Of a stretch of DNA of 64,000 bases, positions 9,187-18,028 are shown piece by piece. This DNA is from CAG-488 sp051881315 (GTDB lineage: Bacteria; Bacillota; Clostridia; Oscillospirales; Acutalibacteraceae). Numbering within the stretch: position 1 is the stretch's first letter; every line of letters begins with the position of its first letter. The position numbers and the translations under genes are program-made. Below the pieces are notes generated by a model. It ran no database searches. It saw only the letters and a list, made by a program, of their open reading frames with translations, and was not told where the DNA came from. The stretch covers positions 5,000-68,999 of the forward strand of contig JBJEPQ010000071.1 in assembly GCA_051881315.1 (NCBI GenBank), given 5' to 3'.

Positions 9187-11181
9187 TTATACCTCGCTTT
9201 TGTTTATTGACTCATTGTAGCGGTCAAGGCTTCGCATAACCTGCTCCGTGACCTCTGCAAATGTAGAATTTTTAACCTGCACGGCAGCCATTGTCTGATG
9301 TCCGCCGCCGTTCATATACTCCATAATAACCTGTACGTTCACCGCACCGAAGGAACGGGCGGAAACACATATACAGTCGCCGAGCTTGAAGATGACGAAA
9401 GAAGCGTCAACTCCGCTTACGCAAAGCAGCTCGTCGGCGGCCTGTGCGCTGATAAGTCTGATGTTCGGCGTTTCGTCATCGGCAACGGCAATGGCACAGT
9501 TTTTATATTTCTTGGCTGAATCAACGATCTTGTTTCTTTCACGGTAGCTGTCCATATCGTTTGCAGAAAGCTTCTTCACCCTGATCGGATCTGCGCCGAA
9601 ATCCTTGAGCTTCGCCGCCGCTTCAAAGGTGCCCACACCGACTCTGAGAATAAAGTTCTTGGTGTCGAGCATAATTCCCGAAAGCAGAGCGTCGGCAACA
9701 AAGCTGCCGGTCTCGTCAACGGCGGGAATGTATTCTATCAGCTCCGTCACAAGCTCAGCGGTCGAGGACGCACTCGGATCATGGAAGAATATGACCGCAT
9801 CGTCGATATAATCAACTGCTTTTCTGTGGTGATCTATTACGACCGTCATTTTCGACATCGAAAGAAGATCGGGACTTTCAACAAAGGTCTTGATGTGAGT
9901 ATCCACCACAATCAGCAGATTTTTTTTATTCTTAGCAAAATCGAGCTTTGCAGTTTCGGTCGAAACAACAACATCGGGAAATTCGCTGTCTGCTCTTTCA
10001 AGCAGAGAGCCTGCCATTGACTTCTCCCTATCGGTAACAAGAAAGGCGTTTTTGCCGAGCTTTTTGGCGATACAGACAATTCCGAAAGCCGAGCCTATTG
10101 CGTCAAAATCGGGAAATCTGTGTCCCATTACATAGACGTTTTCACAGCCCTGAATAAGCTCTGCAAGAGCCGATGCAACAACTCTTGACTTGACCTTACT
10201 GCCCGTTTCGACGCTCTTTGAAACTCCGCCGAAGAAGTCGTATTTATCCTTATTCCTGACAACAACCTGATCTCCGCCTCTGCCGAGAGCCATATCAAGC
10301 GAAAGCTTGGCGTTCTTTTCACACTCGGAAATGTTTGCGCCCGTTCCGACTCCGACGGAAAGAGTAACACCGACATACTTGCCGTCATAGGTATATTCTC
10401 TGATCTCATCAAGAATGTCGAACTTCCTCGTTATCATATCGTCAATATTCTGCTTTTCGGCAAAGACATAGAAGCTGTTGTCGCTGACCTTAGTGATAAG
10501 GCAGTCATACTTTCCGAGCCACGTTTCGATCCTCTTTTCAACGCCGTTTCTGATTGCGGCGCAGTCGCTCTCCCTGTGATCCTGCTGAATTTCCGACATA
10601 TTGTCAATCGTCATAATTGCAAGAGCCGGTCGTGAGCGGAAATAGTCGTTTGCAATTTTTCTGTACTTCGTAATATCAACAAGGTACATAACGATCATAT
10701 CATTTTCACCGACCTTGACACGGTGAGAAAAAACATTGAAGCTCTTGTTGTCACAGTCAATTACAACTCCGCTAACCGAAGCGTCAAGGAGAGTGTCAAT
10801 ACCGACATTCTCGAAAACGGAGCTTAACTCGCTGTAACCCGAGGAATGAGGGCCGATCGCTTCCTCAAAGCGGTCGTTAAACCATTCTATCTTACCGTCC
10901 GGCGAACAGATGATGATAGGAAGCGGATAATTGTCGGAAATGTTTTTTACATATTCCTCAAGATCCGAGGATATATGGGTAATCAATTTCTGCTTTCTTG
11001 CGCTCATCAGGTCGTAGTACAACACAAGGTAGACGCCAACACCGATCAACGCAATCAGCTCAACTACGGCAAGCCAGACAGGGCCGATTATAAATGTCAG
11101 CACGGTGAACAGCAAAGCCGCCGCCGAAGCCGCAGAAATAACCGGAAAACTGCGGATTAAAGATATGATCTTGTCTTTCAT
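9187..11181 (-). CDS. gdpP: cyclic-di-AMP phosphodiesterase GdpP (DHH/DHHA1)
   Basis: Membrane enzyme that hydrolyses c-di-AMP to pApA and so tunes potassium, cell wall and osmotic homeostasis. The order is two N-terminal transmembrane helices (about residues 14-57), a PAS domain (PLPIIICSPDGKIEWFN), a degenerate GGDEF domain (GRGGDQVVV in place of an active GGDEF) and a DHH-DHHA1 phosphodiesterase. Catalytic motifs visible include GHRFPDFDAIGSA (about 353) and VIDHHRKA (about 428), plus the C-terminal GGGHQ. Length of 664 residues fits the family. The degenerate GGDEF is normal for GdpP and should not be read as a diguanylate cyclase. Neighbours rplI and dnaB match the Bacillus yybT-rplI-dnaC arrangement. 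Confidence 0.95.
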   Translation of the reverse strand: MKDKIISLIRSFPVISAASAAALLFTVLTFIIGPVWLAVVELIALIGVGVYLVLYYDLMSARKQKLITHISSDLEEYVKNISDNYPLPIIICSPDGKIEWFNDRFEEAIGPHSSGYSELSSVFENVGIDTLLDASVSGVVIDCDNKSFNVFSHRVKVGENDMIVMYLVDITKYRKIANDYFRSRPALAIMTIDNMSEIQQDHRESDCAAIRNGVEKRIETWLGKYDCLITKVSDNSFYVFAEKQNIDDMITRKFDILDEIREYTYDGKYVGVTLSVGVGTGANISECEKNAKLSLDMALGRGGDQVVVRNKDKYDFFGGVSKSVETGSKVKSRVVASALAELIQGCENVYVMGHRFPDFDAIGSAFGIVCIAKKLGKNAFLVTDREKSMAGSLLERADSEFPDVVVSTETAKLDFAKNKKNLLIVVDTHIKTFVESPDLLSMSKMTVVIDHHRKAVDYIDDAVIFFHDPSASSTAELVTELIEYIPAVDETGSFVADALLSGIMLDTKNFILRVGVGTFEAAAKLKDFGADPIRVKKLSANDMDSYRERNKIVDSAKKYKNCAIAVADDETPNIRLISAQAADELLCVSGVDASFVIFKLGDCICVSARSFGAVNVQVIMEYMNGGGHQTMAAVQVKNSTFAEVTEQVMRSLDRYNESINKSEV

Positions 11182-11253
11182 AAATGACCAATCCTTTCTG
11201 CCGACTGCGGACGAAGATAAATCTGAACGCAGTCTTTCAAATCATCGGAGAGC

Positions 11254-13161
11254 TTATACCTCCATAATAATCGAAAGAATCATCGGACTTCTCTTGGTTC
11301 TGTCATACATGAGGTGCGAAACCTCATCTCTGACCTTGGATTTTATCGTGTTCCAGTCACGGATGTTGTTGTAAACACAGTTTTCAATCGCATAGCGTGC
11401 AATCTCTCTTGCCTCGTCGATAAGCTCCTCGGACTCCCTGACATAGACAAAACCTCTTGTCATTATATCTGGGCCTGCAAGAATTTCACCTGTGTAAGAA
11501 TCCATTGTTGCAACAACGATTATAAGTCCGTCCTCGGCAAGACGTTTTCTGTCCCTGAGAACAACGTTGCCTACATCGCCCACTCCAGAGCCGTCAACAA
11601 ATATCTGTCCGGCGGGAATGTTTTCAAGAGGTTTAATTCCGTTTTCGGAAACATCAAGGCAGACTCCGTTGTCCGCGATAAAGATGTTGCTTTTCGGAAT
11701 ACCCATGCTTTCGGCAAGCTGAGCGTGTTTTCTGATATGCTTCTGCTCACCGTGAACGGGAATAAAATACTTAGGCTTGATAATGCCCATCATCAGCTTC
11801 AGCTCTTCCTGACAGGCGTGACCTGAAACATGAACTCCGTAGCTCTTTTCATAAATGACATCTGCTCCGAGCTTCATCAGCTCGTTAATAACGTTGCCGA
11901 CAGTCTTTTCATTGCCCGGAATGGGATTTGCCGAGATAATAATGCAGTCATTCGGGCCGATAGAAACCTTTTTGTGACCTGAAAAAGCCATTCTCGAAAG
12001 AGCGGACATAGGCTCGCCCTGACTGCCCGTGGTGATAATGACCATCTTGTCATCGGGATATTTGTTTATCATATCAATGCTTACCAGCTCGCCCTCATCA
12101 ACATTGAGGTAGCCGAGCCTTGAACCGATCTCAACAACATTTTCAAGGCTTCTGCCCGAAAGCGCGACCTTTCTGCCGAGAGCCTGAGCCTGATCTATAA
12201 TCTGCTGAACACGGTGAACGTTGGAAGCAAAGGTGGCAATAATTATTCTTCTCTTTCCTGCCTGTTCAAAAAGAGTCCTGAGCGATGCACCGACGGCACG
12301 TTCACTCTCCGTGTAACCCTTTCTTTCGGCATTTGTCGAATCGGAGAGCATACAAAGAACGCCCTCTCTGCCAAGCTCTGCAAAGCGGTTAATGTCAATC
12401 ATACCGCCGTCGATCGGAGTGCTGTCGATCTTGAAATCGCCCATCTGCACAATAACTCCTGCCTCGCATTTAATGGCAAAGGCAAGGGAATCGGGAATTG
12501 AATGGTTGACGTGAATGGCTTCGATGTCAAATTTTCCGAGCTTAATTGTGTCGCCCGGCTTGATAACATTGAGCTTGGCTCCGCTGAGCAGCTTATGCTC
12601 CTCTAACTTGCCCTCGACAAGTCCCATCGTAAGCCTTGTGCCGTAAACGGGAATGTTAATCTTCTGTAAAAGATAGGCAAGTCCGCCGATGTGATCCTCA
12701 TGTCCGTGGGTTATGATAATACCCCTGATCTTATCCCTGTTTTCCTCAAGATAGGTGAAATCGGGAATGACAAGATCGACACCGAGCATATCCGCCTCGG
12801 GGAAAGCAAGACCGCAGTCTACGATTACAATATCATTTTCAAATTCATATACCGTGATATTCTTGCCGATCTCGTTCAAGCCGCCGAGAAATCCGATCTT
12901 AACGGATTTGACGTTTTTCTTTCTGTTCTTTTTCGAGTTAGACGAGCTTCTTTTCTTCTGGTTGGTCTTTTTCTGAGCCGTTCTTTTTCTTTCGGCGTCC
13001 TGAGCGCCTCTTGCGTTCGATTTTTTCGGTAAAGCCTTTTCATTCTTGGACGTCGTGTTCTTTTGATTTTTTGCAGTTTTTGACTGTTTTACACTGCGCT
13101 TTGTCTGCTTATTCTTAGCCGCAGACTTCTGAACCTTGTCGGTTTTTTCATTGTTCGGCAT
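11254..13161 (-). CDS. rnj: ribonuclease J with lysine-rich N-terminal extension
   Basis: Endonuclease and 5'-3' exonuclease of the metallo-beta-lactamase / beta-CASP class, central to mRNA decay and rRNA maturation. The catalytic zinc motif is THGHEDHIGGL; other core segments are VDCGLAFPE, QMGDFKID, LSDSTNAERKG and the C-terminal PVHGEQKHIRKHA. The core would be about 550 residues; this protein has 635. The extra roughly 85 residues at the N-terminus are almost entirely Lys, Arg, Asn, Ser and Gln (for example KKTNQKKRSSSNSKK), a low-complexity basic tail probably disordered and RNA-binding. AGGAG precedes the ATG with a somewhat long spacer. It probably has its own promoter (13262-13290). 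Confidence 0.94.
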   Translation of the reverse strand: MPNNEKTDKVQKSAAKNKQTKRSVKQSKTAKNQKNTTSKNEKALPKKSNARGAQDAERKRTAQKKTNQKKRSSSNSKKNRKKNVKSVKIGFLGGLNEIGKNITVYEFENDIVIVDCGLAFPEADMLGVDLVIPDFTYLEENRDKIRGIIITHGHEDHIGGLAYLLQKINIPVYGTRLTMGLVEGKLEEHKLLSGAKLNVIKPGDTIKLGKFDIEAIHVNHSIPDSLAFAIKCEAGVIVQMGDFKIDSTPIDGGMIDINRFAELGREGVLCMLSDSTNAERKGYTESERAVGASLRTLFEQAGKRRIIIATFASNVHRVQQIIDQAQALGRKVALSGRSLENVVEIGSRLGYLNVDEGELVSIDMINKYPDDKMVIITTGSQGEPMSALSRMAFSGHKKVSIGPNDCIIISANPIPGNEKTVGNVINELMKLGADVIYEKSYGVHVSGHACQEELKLMMGIIKPKYFIPVHGEQKHIRKHAQLAESMGIPKSNIFIADNGVCLDVSENGIKPLENIPAGQIFVDGSGVGDVGNVVLRDRKRLAEDGLIIVVATMDSYTGEILAGPDIMTRGFVYVRESEELIDEAREIARYAIENCVYNNIRDWNTIKSKVRDEVSHLMYDRTKRSPMILSIIMEV

Positions 13162-13261
13162 TAAACTAACTTACTCCTATTCTTAAAATTTTATATGTAA
13201 ACCGTAATAAAGACAATACAAAATGGGCGACAATTACATAATTACCCAATCTAACTTATTT

Positions 13262-13290
13262 ATGATACTATTTTTTCAGTCAAAAGTCAA
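13262..13290 (-). promoter_or_regulatory. sigma-A type promoter of the RNase J gene
   Basis: On the minus strand TTGACT, a 17-base spacer and TATCAT lie about 100 bases upstream of the rnj start. A second, weaker candidate (TTGTCT, 17 bases, TAAAAT) lies closer to the gene around 13189-13217. Assigned by consensus only. Confidence 0.5.
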
Positions 13291-13313
13291 TGATAAAAAT
13301 ACTATCGGTCAGG

Positions 13314-13378
13314 ATAATTATTGGAAGCAATAATTATTTGTAAACAACTTTCGGCGTGCAATCCGCAGTTGTTTTTTT
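13314..13378 (+). terminator. two stem-loops upstream of rnhA, the second terminator-like
   Basis: A perfect 10-bp AT-rich inverted repeat (ATAATTATTG, GAAG loop, CAATAATTAT; 13314-13337) is followed by AAACAACT paired with AGTTGTTT (13342-13374, with an inner CGG/CCG) and a run of seven T on the plus strand. It sits directly before the rnhA promoter region. No gene upstream on the plus strand needs terminating, so it may attenuate rnhA or end a short antisense transcript. Confidence 0.55.
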
Positions 13379-13413
13379 GTAACACATATGTTAGAATACA
13401 AATATGAGGTGAA

Positions 13414-13854
13414 ATGATGAAACAGGTTGAAATTTTTACGGACGGAGCCTGCTCCGGAAATCCCGGTCCCGGAGGCTGGGGTGCAATTCTCAGATATAAA
13501 GAAACGGAAAAAGAGATCAGCGGCGGTGAAAAAAACACGACGAATAACCGTATGGAGCTTACGGGAGTTATCGAAGCATTAAAGCTTCTCAAAGAGCCTT
13601 GCGAGGTTATTCTGACGACAGATTCCAAATATGTTGCCGACGGGCTTTCAAAGGGCTGGGCAAAAGGCTGGAAAGCAAGGGGTTGGAAAAAAAGCGACAA
13701 CAAGCCTGCTCTTAATCCCGACCTTTGGGACGAGCTTCTGACGCTTTACGACAAGCATAAAGTCACGATAAACTGGGTTAAAGGACACGCCGCCCACCCC
13801 GAAAACGAACGCTGTGACGCTCTTGCGGTCAGCGAATGGAAAAAATTTGTATAA
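13414..13854 (+). CDS. rnhA: ribonuclease HI
   Basis: Cleaves RNA in RNA-DNA hybrids, removing R-loops and primer RNA. All catalytic carboxylates are visible: Asp in IFTDGACSGNPGPGGWGA (about residue 8), Glu in RMELTGVIEAL (about 48), Asp in TTDSKYVADG (about 70) and Asp in ENERCDALA (about 131). The substrate-handling basic protrusion GWAKGWKARGWKK is present, as in E. coli RNase HI. Length is 146 residues. GAGGTG lies 5-6 bases before the ATG. It is a lone plus-strand gene between two minus-strand operons; a probable promoter is TTGTTT, 17 bases, TAGAAT just upstream. Confidence 0.96.
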   Translation: MMKQVEIFTDGACSGNPGPGGWGAILRYKETEKEISGGEKNTTNNRMELTGVIEALKLLKEPCEVILTTDSKYVADGLSKGWAKGWKARGWKKSDNKPALNPDLWDELLTLYDKHKVTINWVKGHAAHPENERCDALAVSEWKKFV

Positions 13855-13866
13855 TGCTAAATCAAC

Positions 13867-13900
13867 AAGGACGGAAGCCGAAAAATCGACTTTCGTCCTT
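13867..13900. terminator. hairpin between convergent rnhA and radA
   Basis: AAGGACGGAAG pairs with CTTTCGTCCTT (11 bp with one G-T pair) around a loop that can pair further. It lies between the convergent ends of rnhA and radA. Neither strand carries a strong T-run, so terminator function is plausible from position rather than proven by sequence. Confidence 0.5.
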
Positions 13901-13905
13901 TGCTG

Positions 13906-15279
13906 TTATATCGAAGCCTCAAACGCCGCTCTGATTGTTCTTGCGGGAATGATCTCAATAATATCTTTAATTTTCGCATTCAGATTTTTATAGTTGTGAT
14001 AAGGAACGATACATCTTTTAAATCCGAGCCTTGCCGACTCCTTGATACGCTGTTCACAGCTTGAAACGGAACGTATCTCTCCGCCGAGACCTACCTCACC
14101 GAATGCGATAACATCATCACGGATCGGTGCATCCTTCAAGCTTGAGATCAGCGCAAGCGCAACCGAAAGATCGGACGCAGGCTCATCGAGCCTCAAGCCG
14201 CCGACAACGTTGATATAAATATCGCAGTTGCTCATAAAATATCCTGCACGTTTTTCAAGCACGGCGGCAAGCATTGCAAGCCTGTTGTAATCAAAACCGT
14301 TTGCCATTCTTCTCGGATTGCCGTAACCCGACGTGCTTACAAGTGCCTGTACCTCGGCAAGAATAGGTCTTGAACCCTCCATCAGACAGGCAACACAGGA
14401 GCCCGATGTGTTCTTAGGTCTGCCTGAAATCATCATTTCGGAGGGATTTTCCACCTCGGAAAGTCCGTTATCCTTCATCTCAAAAACGCCAATCTCATTG
14501 GTTGAGCCGTACCTGTTCTTAACCGCCCTGAGTATGCGATAGCACAGATGTCTTTCACCCTCGAAGTAAAGCACGGCGTCAACGATATGCTCAAGCACCT
14601 TAGGTCCTGCAATATTGCCGTCCTTGTTGACGTGACCGACAACTATCGTAGGTATATTCAGACTCTTTGAGGTCTGCATAAGGCAGTTTGTGCACTCTCT
14701 GACCTGTGCGACGCTTCCGAGCGAGGAATTAAGCTCGGGCAAATTCATCGTCTGGATAGAGTCGATTATAACGAGATCGGGTTTTGCCGCTCTCATATGT
14801 TCGCTGACGATCGGCACGTCGGTTTCGCATAAAACGAAAAGATTTTCGGTGTTTACTCCGAGCCTGTCCGCCCTGAGCTTGATCTGATGCGCCGACTCCT
14901 CGCCCGAAACATAGAGTATCTTCAAGGTCTGACCGAGGTACTGGCAGATCTGCAAAAGCAAGGTAGATTTACCTATTCCGGGATCACCGCTGAGAAGGAC
15001 AAGAGATCCTTTGACTATTCCTCCACCGAGGACACGGTCAAGCTCCTCAAGTCCTGTTTTGTGCCTGACCTCTCCGTCACAGGTTATATCGTTTATCATC
15101 TGAACATTGGCAGAGAAACCGCCCGCTGAATTTTTTGCGGCGGTTTTCGATTTTTCCGGGGCTTTGAAAACCTCGTCCATGGTATTCCATTCTCCGCATC
15201 CGGGACAGCAGCCAAACCACTTGGCGCTCTCATGTCCGCAGGAGGAACAAACGTATAAAGTTTTGGCTTTCGGTGCCAT
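13906..15279 (-). CDS. radA: DNA repair protein RadA (Sms)
   Basis: RecA-like ATPase that promotes branch migration during recombinational repair. The N-terminal zinc finger is CSSCGHESAKW followed by CPGCGEW (about residues 11-31). Walker A GDPGIGKSTLL sits near residue 98. The RadA-specific motif reads KNRYG rather than the usual KNRFG (about 255), a conservative change. The C-terminal Lon-like domain shows INVVGGLRLDEPASDLSVALAL. Length is 457 residues, standard. The ATG follows the amidase stop by four bases and shares a GGGTGA ribosome binding site with the end of that gene. Confidence 0.96.
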   Translation of the reverse strand: MAPKAKTLYVCSSCGHESAKWFGCCPGCGEWNTMDEVFKAPEKSKTAAKNSAGGFSANVQMINDITCDGEVRHKTGLEELDRVLGGGIVKGSLVLLSGDPGIGKSTLLLQICQYLGQTLKILYVSGEESAHQIKLRADRLGVNTENLFVLCETDVPIVSEHMRAAKPDLVIIDSIQTMNLPELNSSLGSVAQVRECTNCLMQTSKSLNIPTIVVGHVNKDGNIAGPKVLEHIVDAVLYFEGERHLCYRILRAVKNRYGSTNEIGVFEMKDNGLSEVENPSEMMISGRPKNTSGSCVACLMEGSRPILAEVQALVSTSGYGNPRRMANGFDYNRLAMLAAVLEKRAGYFMSNCDIYINVVGGLRLDEPASDLSVALALISSLKDAPIRDDVIAFGEVGLGGEIRSVSSCEQRIKESARLGFKRCIVPYHNYKNLNAKIKDIIEIIPARTIRAAFEASI

Positions 15280-15283
15280 TTAA

Positions 15284-16000
15284 TCACCCATTCATCAAGT
15301 ATTTTAAAAGTCCGTCTGCGATCAGCATCGCAAGCTTCATTCTGTAGTTTTCATCATTCAAATTTTTGACGTCGTTGCTGTTTGAAACAAATCCGCACTC
15401 CACCAAAACGGCAGGCAGTTCGGCATGATAAAGCAGGTAAATTCCCGATCCCGACTTTTTGACGATTCTGCTGTTATTGGGCTGTAAAACAGTTGTCACC
15501 GAGCTCTGAATCGCTTCGGCAAGGAGCTTGCTTTTTTCGTTGTTGCCCGAATAAAAGACCTGTGTTCCGTGCTGAGCAGGATCGGAAAATTTATTCTGGT
15601 GGACGCTGATAAAAACAGCGTCGGGATACTTCTGCATAATTGCAAAACGGTTGTGAATATCCGAAACCTTTCTTTTTCTCAGAGAGTCAAGTCCGTCGTC
15701 ACAAACCATTATATCACGGGTTCTTATCATAATTACATCAAATCCGTAGAATTTCAAAATCTTTTCAAGTTTCAAAGCAATGTCCAGATTGATATTCTTT
15801 TCAACAGTTCCGTCAATACCGACTGCGCCGCCGTCCTCGCCGCCGTGACCTGCATCAATAATAACGGTTTGCTGAAAGACAGGCTTTGCCATAGCAACAT
15901 CGGCGGAAGAATTAGCCATGAATGTTAAGTAAAGCATTACGGATAATATAATAAGGAACGCTGTAATAACAGCAATTATCTGATAACGTTTCATCTTCAC
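15284..16000 (-). CDS. cwlD: N-acetylmuramoyl-L-alanine amidase, CwlD-like
   Basis: Zinc amidase (Amidase_3 fold) that removes the peptide stem from muramic acid. In sporulating Firmicutes CwlD does this to make the muramic-delta-lactam of spore cortex. An N-terminal signal anchor (about residues 5-29) directs it outside. Zinc and catalytic residues are visible in IIDAGHGGEDGG (His about 51), the Glu of GTVEKNINL (about 66), SVHQNKFS (His about 130) and the late VECGFVSNSND (Glu about 199). At 238 residues the protein is close to CwlD. The symbol is given because size and single-domain layout match, but a general amidase remains possible. The start may be GTG at 16000 or ATG at 15994. Confidence 0.82.
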   Translation of the reverse strand: MKMKRYQIIAVITAFLIILSVMLYLTFMANSSADVAMAKPVFQQTVIIDAGHGGEDGGAVGIDGTVEKNINLDIALKLEKILKFYGFDVIMIRTRDIMVCDDGLDSLRKRKVSDIHNRFAIMQKYPDAVFISVHQNKFSDPAQHGTQVFYSGNNEKSKLLAEAIQSSVTTVLQPNNSRIVKKSGSGIYLLYHAELPAVLVECGFVSNSNDVKNLNDENYRMKLAMLIADGLLKYLMNG

Positions 16001-16044
16001 ACAATCACCCCATACATAAAAAATATGCAGACGGTGAAAAGACT

Positions 16045-16395
16045 ATGAAAAAAACGGTAAATGTACTGCTCGGAATTTTGACCGGAGTAGTAAACATACT
16101 GATCGGCTCATGCGGAGGAATAGTGGCTGTGGAGGCTCTGAAGCTCAGAGGAACGGATCAGACAAAATCCCATGCTACGGCAATAGCCGTAATTCTGCCG
16201 CTGACCGTGATAAGCGCCGCAGGATATCTTCTGAAAGGACAGGTCAAACTGAGCGACAGCTATGTCTATCTTATCCCCGGGCTTGTCGGCTCAATAATCG
16301 GAGCTTGGCTTCTGCCGAAGATTCCGAAAAAGGTTTTGAGCAAGGTTTTTTCAATTTTTATAATCTATGCAGGAATCAGGATGCTGATGAAATGA
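16045..16395 (+). CDS. TauE/SafE-family permease, N-terminal half protein
   Basis: Membrane protein of 116 residues with about four hydrophobic helices. It starts with a GILTGVVNILIGSCGGIVAVEAL segment (read in parts), typical of the first half of TauE/SafE anion exporters, which are usually single chains of about 250 residues with two homologous halves. The neighbour, overlapping by ATGA, encodes the other half. The pair probably assembles as a heterodimer exporting sulfite, sulfonates or similar anions; the substrate cannot be told from sequence. Confidence 0.85.
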   Translation: MKKTVNVLLGILTGVVNILIGSCGGIVAVEALKLRGTDQTKSHATAIAVILPLTVISAAGYLLKGQVKLSDSYVYLIPGLVGSIIGAWLLPKIPKKVLSKVFSIFIIYAGIRMLMK

Positions 16396-16751
16396 TACTT
16401 GACATTATCGCAGGAATTGTATCGGGGATACTCGGAGCAATGGGCTTCGGCGGCGGAGGTATATTGATCCTTTACCTCACGCTGTATAAGGATATGCCGC
16501 AGGTCGTATCTCAGGGAATAAATCTGCTGTTTTTCATTCCTTCGGCCGCCCTTGCTGTTATAATGCACGTCAAAAACAAGCTGATTGACAAAAAAGCGGC
16601 GTTGGCTTATATAGCATACGGTCTGATCGGCGTTGCTCTCGGTTATCTTCTGCTGAACAGACTTGACGACAAAACTTTAAGGACGATCTTCGCAGTTATG
16701 CTGATCGCCGTAGGAGCAAAGGAGCTTTTGTTTACAAAAAAGAAGGATTGA
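16392..16751 (+). CDS. TauE/SafE-family permease, C-terminal half protein
   Basis: 119-residue membrane protein with about four helices and the family glycine motif GAMGFGGGGILILYL. The ATG at 16392 overlaps the stop of the previous gene (ATGA), so translation is coupled one to one. It repeats the fold of its partner (compare IGSCGGIVAVEAL with MGFGGGGILILYL). An upstream in-frame start near 16110 would only lengthen it with a tail lying in another frame of the first gene, and is not credible. Its TGA directly abuts the TAA of the convergent VanZ-like gene with no bases or terminator between. Confidence 0.85.
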   Translation: MILDIIAGIVSGILGAMGFGGGGILILYLTLYKDMPQVVSQGINLLFFIPSAALAVIMHVKNKLIDKKAALAYIAYGLIGVALGYLLLNRLDDKTLRTIFAVMLIAVGAKELLFTKKKD

Positions 16752-17585
16752 TTATTCCTCAAGCTTAAAAGCCCTGTCCAAAAGCATTTTCAGCAAAGCT
16801 CCGATGTAAAAGCCGATCACATTCAAAAGAACATCGTCCACGTCGGGATGTCCCATTCCGAAATAATACTGCGATATTTCGATTGCAGAGCTTAAAAAAA
16901 TCGGCAGTAACGCAAGGATTATCTTTCGTTTTCCTCTTTTTAAGCTATGGAACAAAAGATAGCCGAGCGGAACGAAGATTGCAATGTTTCCGAAAAACAA
17001 AATCATTAGCTCATAATCGAAATATCCCGAAAGAAACGTCCATTTAAAGGCTTCAAACAGACTGAGGTTTGGCTCTACCCTTTCTCCTCCCGGAATACGG
17101 CATATGAAGAAGCAATAAACAAGAACAACAATATAAAATGCGGTGAAAGCAACCGATGAAACTGAATAAAACTTCTTGTACTGTTCAGTCAGGAAACGGT
17201 CTTTTTTGAAAAACACCTTAAAACGCTGATAAGCAATAACGACAATCATTACAATAAATATCATTCCGATGCTGTCGTAATAAAACATATATTCCCAAGC
17301 CGAGCTAAAGATCATAAAAGTGTTTTTTAAGATCATCTGACCGATCACGGCGCACAGCACCCAGAATGTCGCAGAAATGCAAATTGAATGTGAAAGGACA
17401 GTCATTCGTATCTTTAATAAATCGGCAATAACGGTAAAAATCAGCGAAATAAAAAATGTTAAAGCGATCTGAAAAGCAAGCTTACCCGTAAACTGCATAC
17501 CGATATATGCGGAGAAGATCATAAACGCCGCTCCGTAGAGTTCAGATAATATAAGCTTTATGCTTTCGGAGGTTTTACTTTGCAT
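16752..17585 (-). CDS. VanZ-like family membrane protein
   Basis: Integral membrane protein of 277 residues with about seven predicted helices. The C-terminal VanZ-like domain is recognisable: NIAIFVPLGYLLF, then SSAIEISQYYFGMGHPDVDD, then LLNVIGFYIGALL. In the namesake, VanZ gives low-level teicoplanin resistance by an unknown mechanism; most homologues have no known role. The ATG at 17585 has AGGAG at the right distance and overlaps the end of ruvX by 11 bases. A longer frame beginning at 17645 lacks a binding site. Confidence 0.82.
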   Translation of the reverse strand: MQSKTSESIKLILSELYGAAFMIFSAYIGMQFTGKLAFQIALTFFISLIFTVIADLLKIRMTVLSHSICISATFWVLCAVIGQMILKNTFMIFSSAWEYMFYYDSIGMIFIVMIVVIAYQRFKVFFKKDRFLTEQYKKFYSVSSVAFTAFYIVVLVYCFFICRIPGGERVEPNLSLFEAFKWTFLSGYFDYELMILFFGNIAIFVPLGYLLFHSLKRGKRKIILALLPIFLSSAIEISQYYFGMGHPDVDDVLLNVIGFYIGALLKMLLDRAFKLEE

Positions 17586-18000
17586 TTTTGTTTCTCCTGT
17601 AATCAAGATAATCCTGCAAAATAATGACAGCCGCAACTGCGTCAACTACGTTTTTTCTTTTTTTCCCTCTGACGTTGTTGTCCGATAAATACATATGAGC
17701 TGAAACGGTGGTCAGTCTCTCGTCCCAAAGTGCGGTTTCAACTCCCGTTTCGGCAGTTATTTTTTCGGCAAAGGTCTCGCATTTCTGCGCGCTCTCTCCT
17801 GCCGTCGAATCCATATTCTTGGGATAGCCGACAACAATCAGCTCAGGTTTGTGAACTTTTACAAGCTCCGAAATTCTTTCGAGCACCTTTGGCTCGTAGC
17901 TCTGTTTGATAACCTCAACAGGGTGAGCCAAACTTTCAAGGCGGTCGCATATTGCTATGCCCGTCCTCGCATCACCGTAATCGACAGACATAATAACCAT
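17575..18000 (-). CDS. ruvX: YqgF/RuvX RNase H-fold nuclease
   Basis: YqgF-family protein with an RNase H fold, implicated in 16S rRNA pre-processing and proposed as a Holliday junction resolvase. Catalytic carboxylates are visible: Asp in MSVDYGDARTGIA (about residue 6), Glu/Asp in WDERLTTVSA (about 98), and the C-terminal DAVAAVIILQDYL. The motif VVGYPKNMDSTAG is also diagnostic. Length of 141 residues is typical. It lies between PBP1A and the VanZ-like gene. Confidence 0.93.
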   Translation of the reverse strand: MVIMSVDYGDARTGIAICDRLESLAHPVEVIKQSYEPKVLERISELVKVHKPELIVVGYPKNMDSTAGESAQKCETFAEKITAETGVETALWDERLTTVSAHMYLSDNNVRGKKRKNVVDAVAAVIILQDYLDYRRNKNAK

Positions 18001-18028
18001 GCAACCGCCTCCGTATTATTTTCTTATT

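Noticed and set aside
9187..11181. GGDEF-like domain read as active diguanylate cyclase
   Set aside because: The motif is degenerate and the protein has the full GdpP domain set with DHH/DHHA1; the degenerate GGDEF is a feature of that family.
16110..16391. Longer version of the second TauE half starting at 16110
   Set aside because: The extra part is out of frame with, and inside, the first TauE gene and is Arg/Ser-rich nonsense; the ATG at 16392 overlaps the previous stop in the usual coupled manner.
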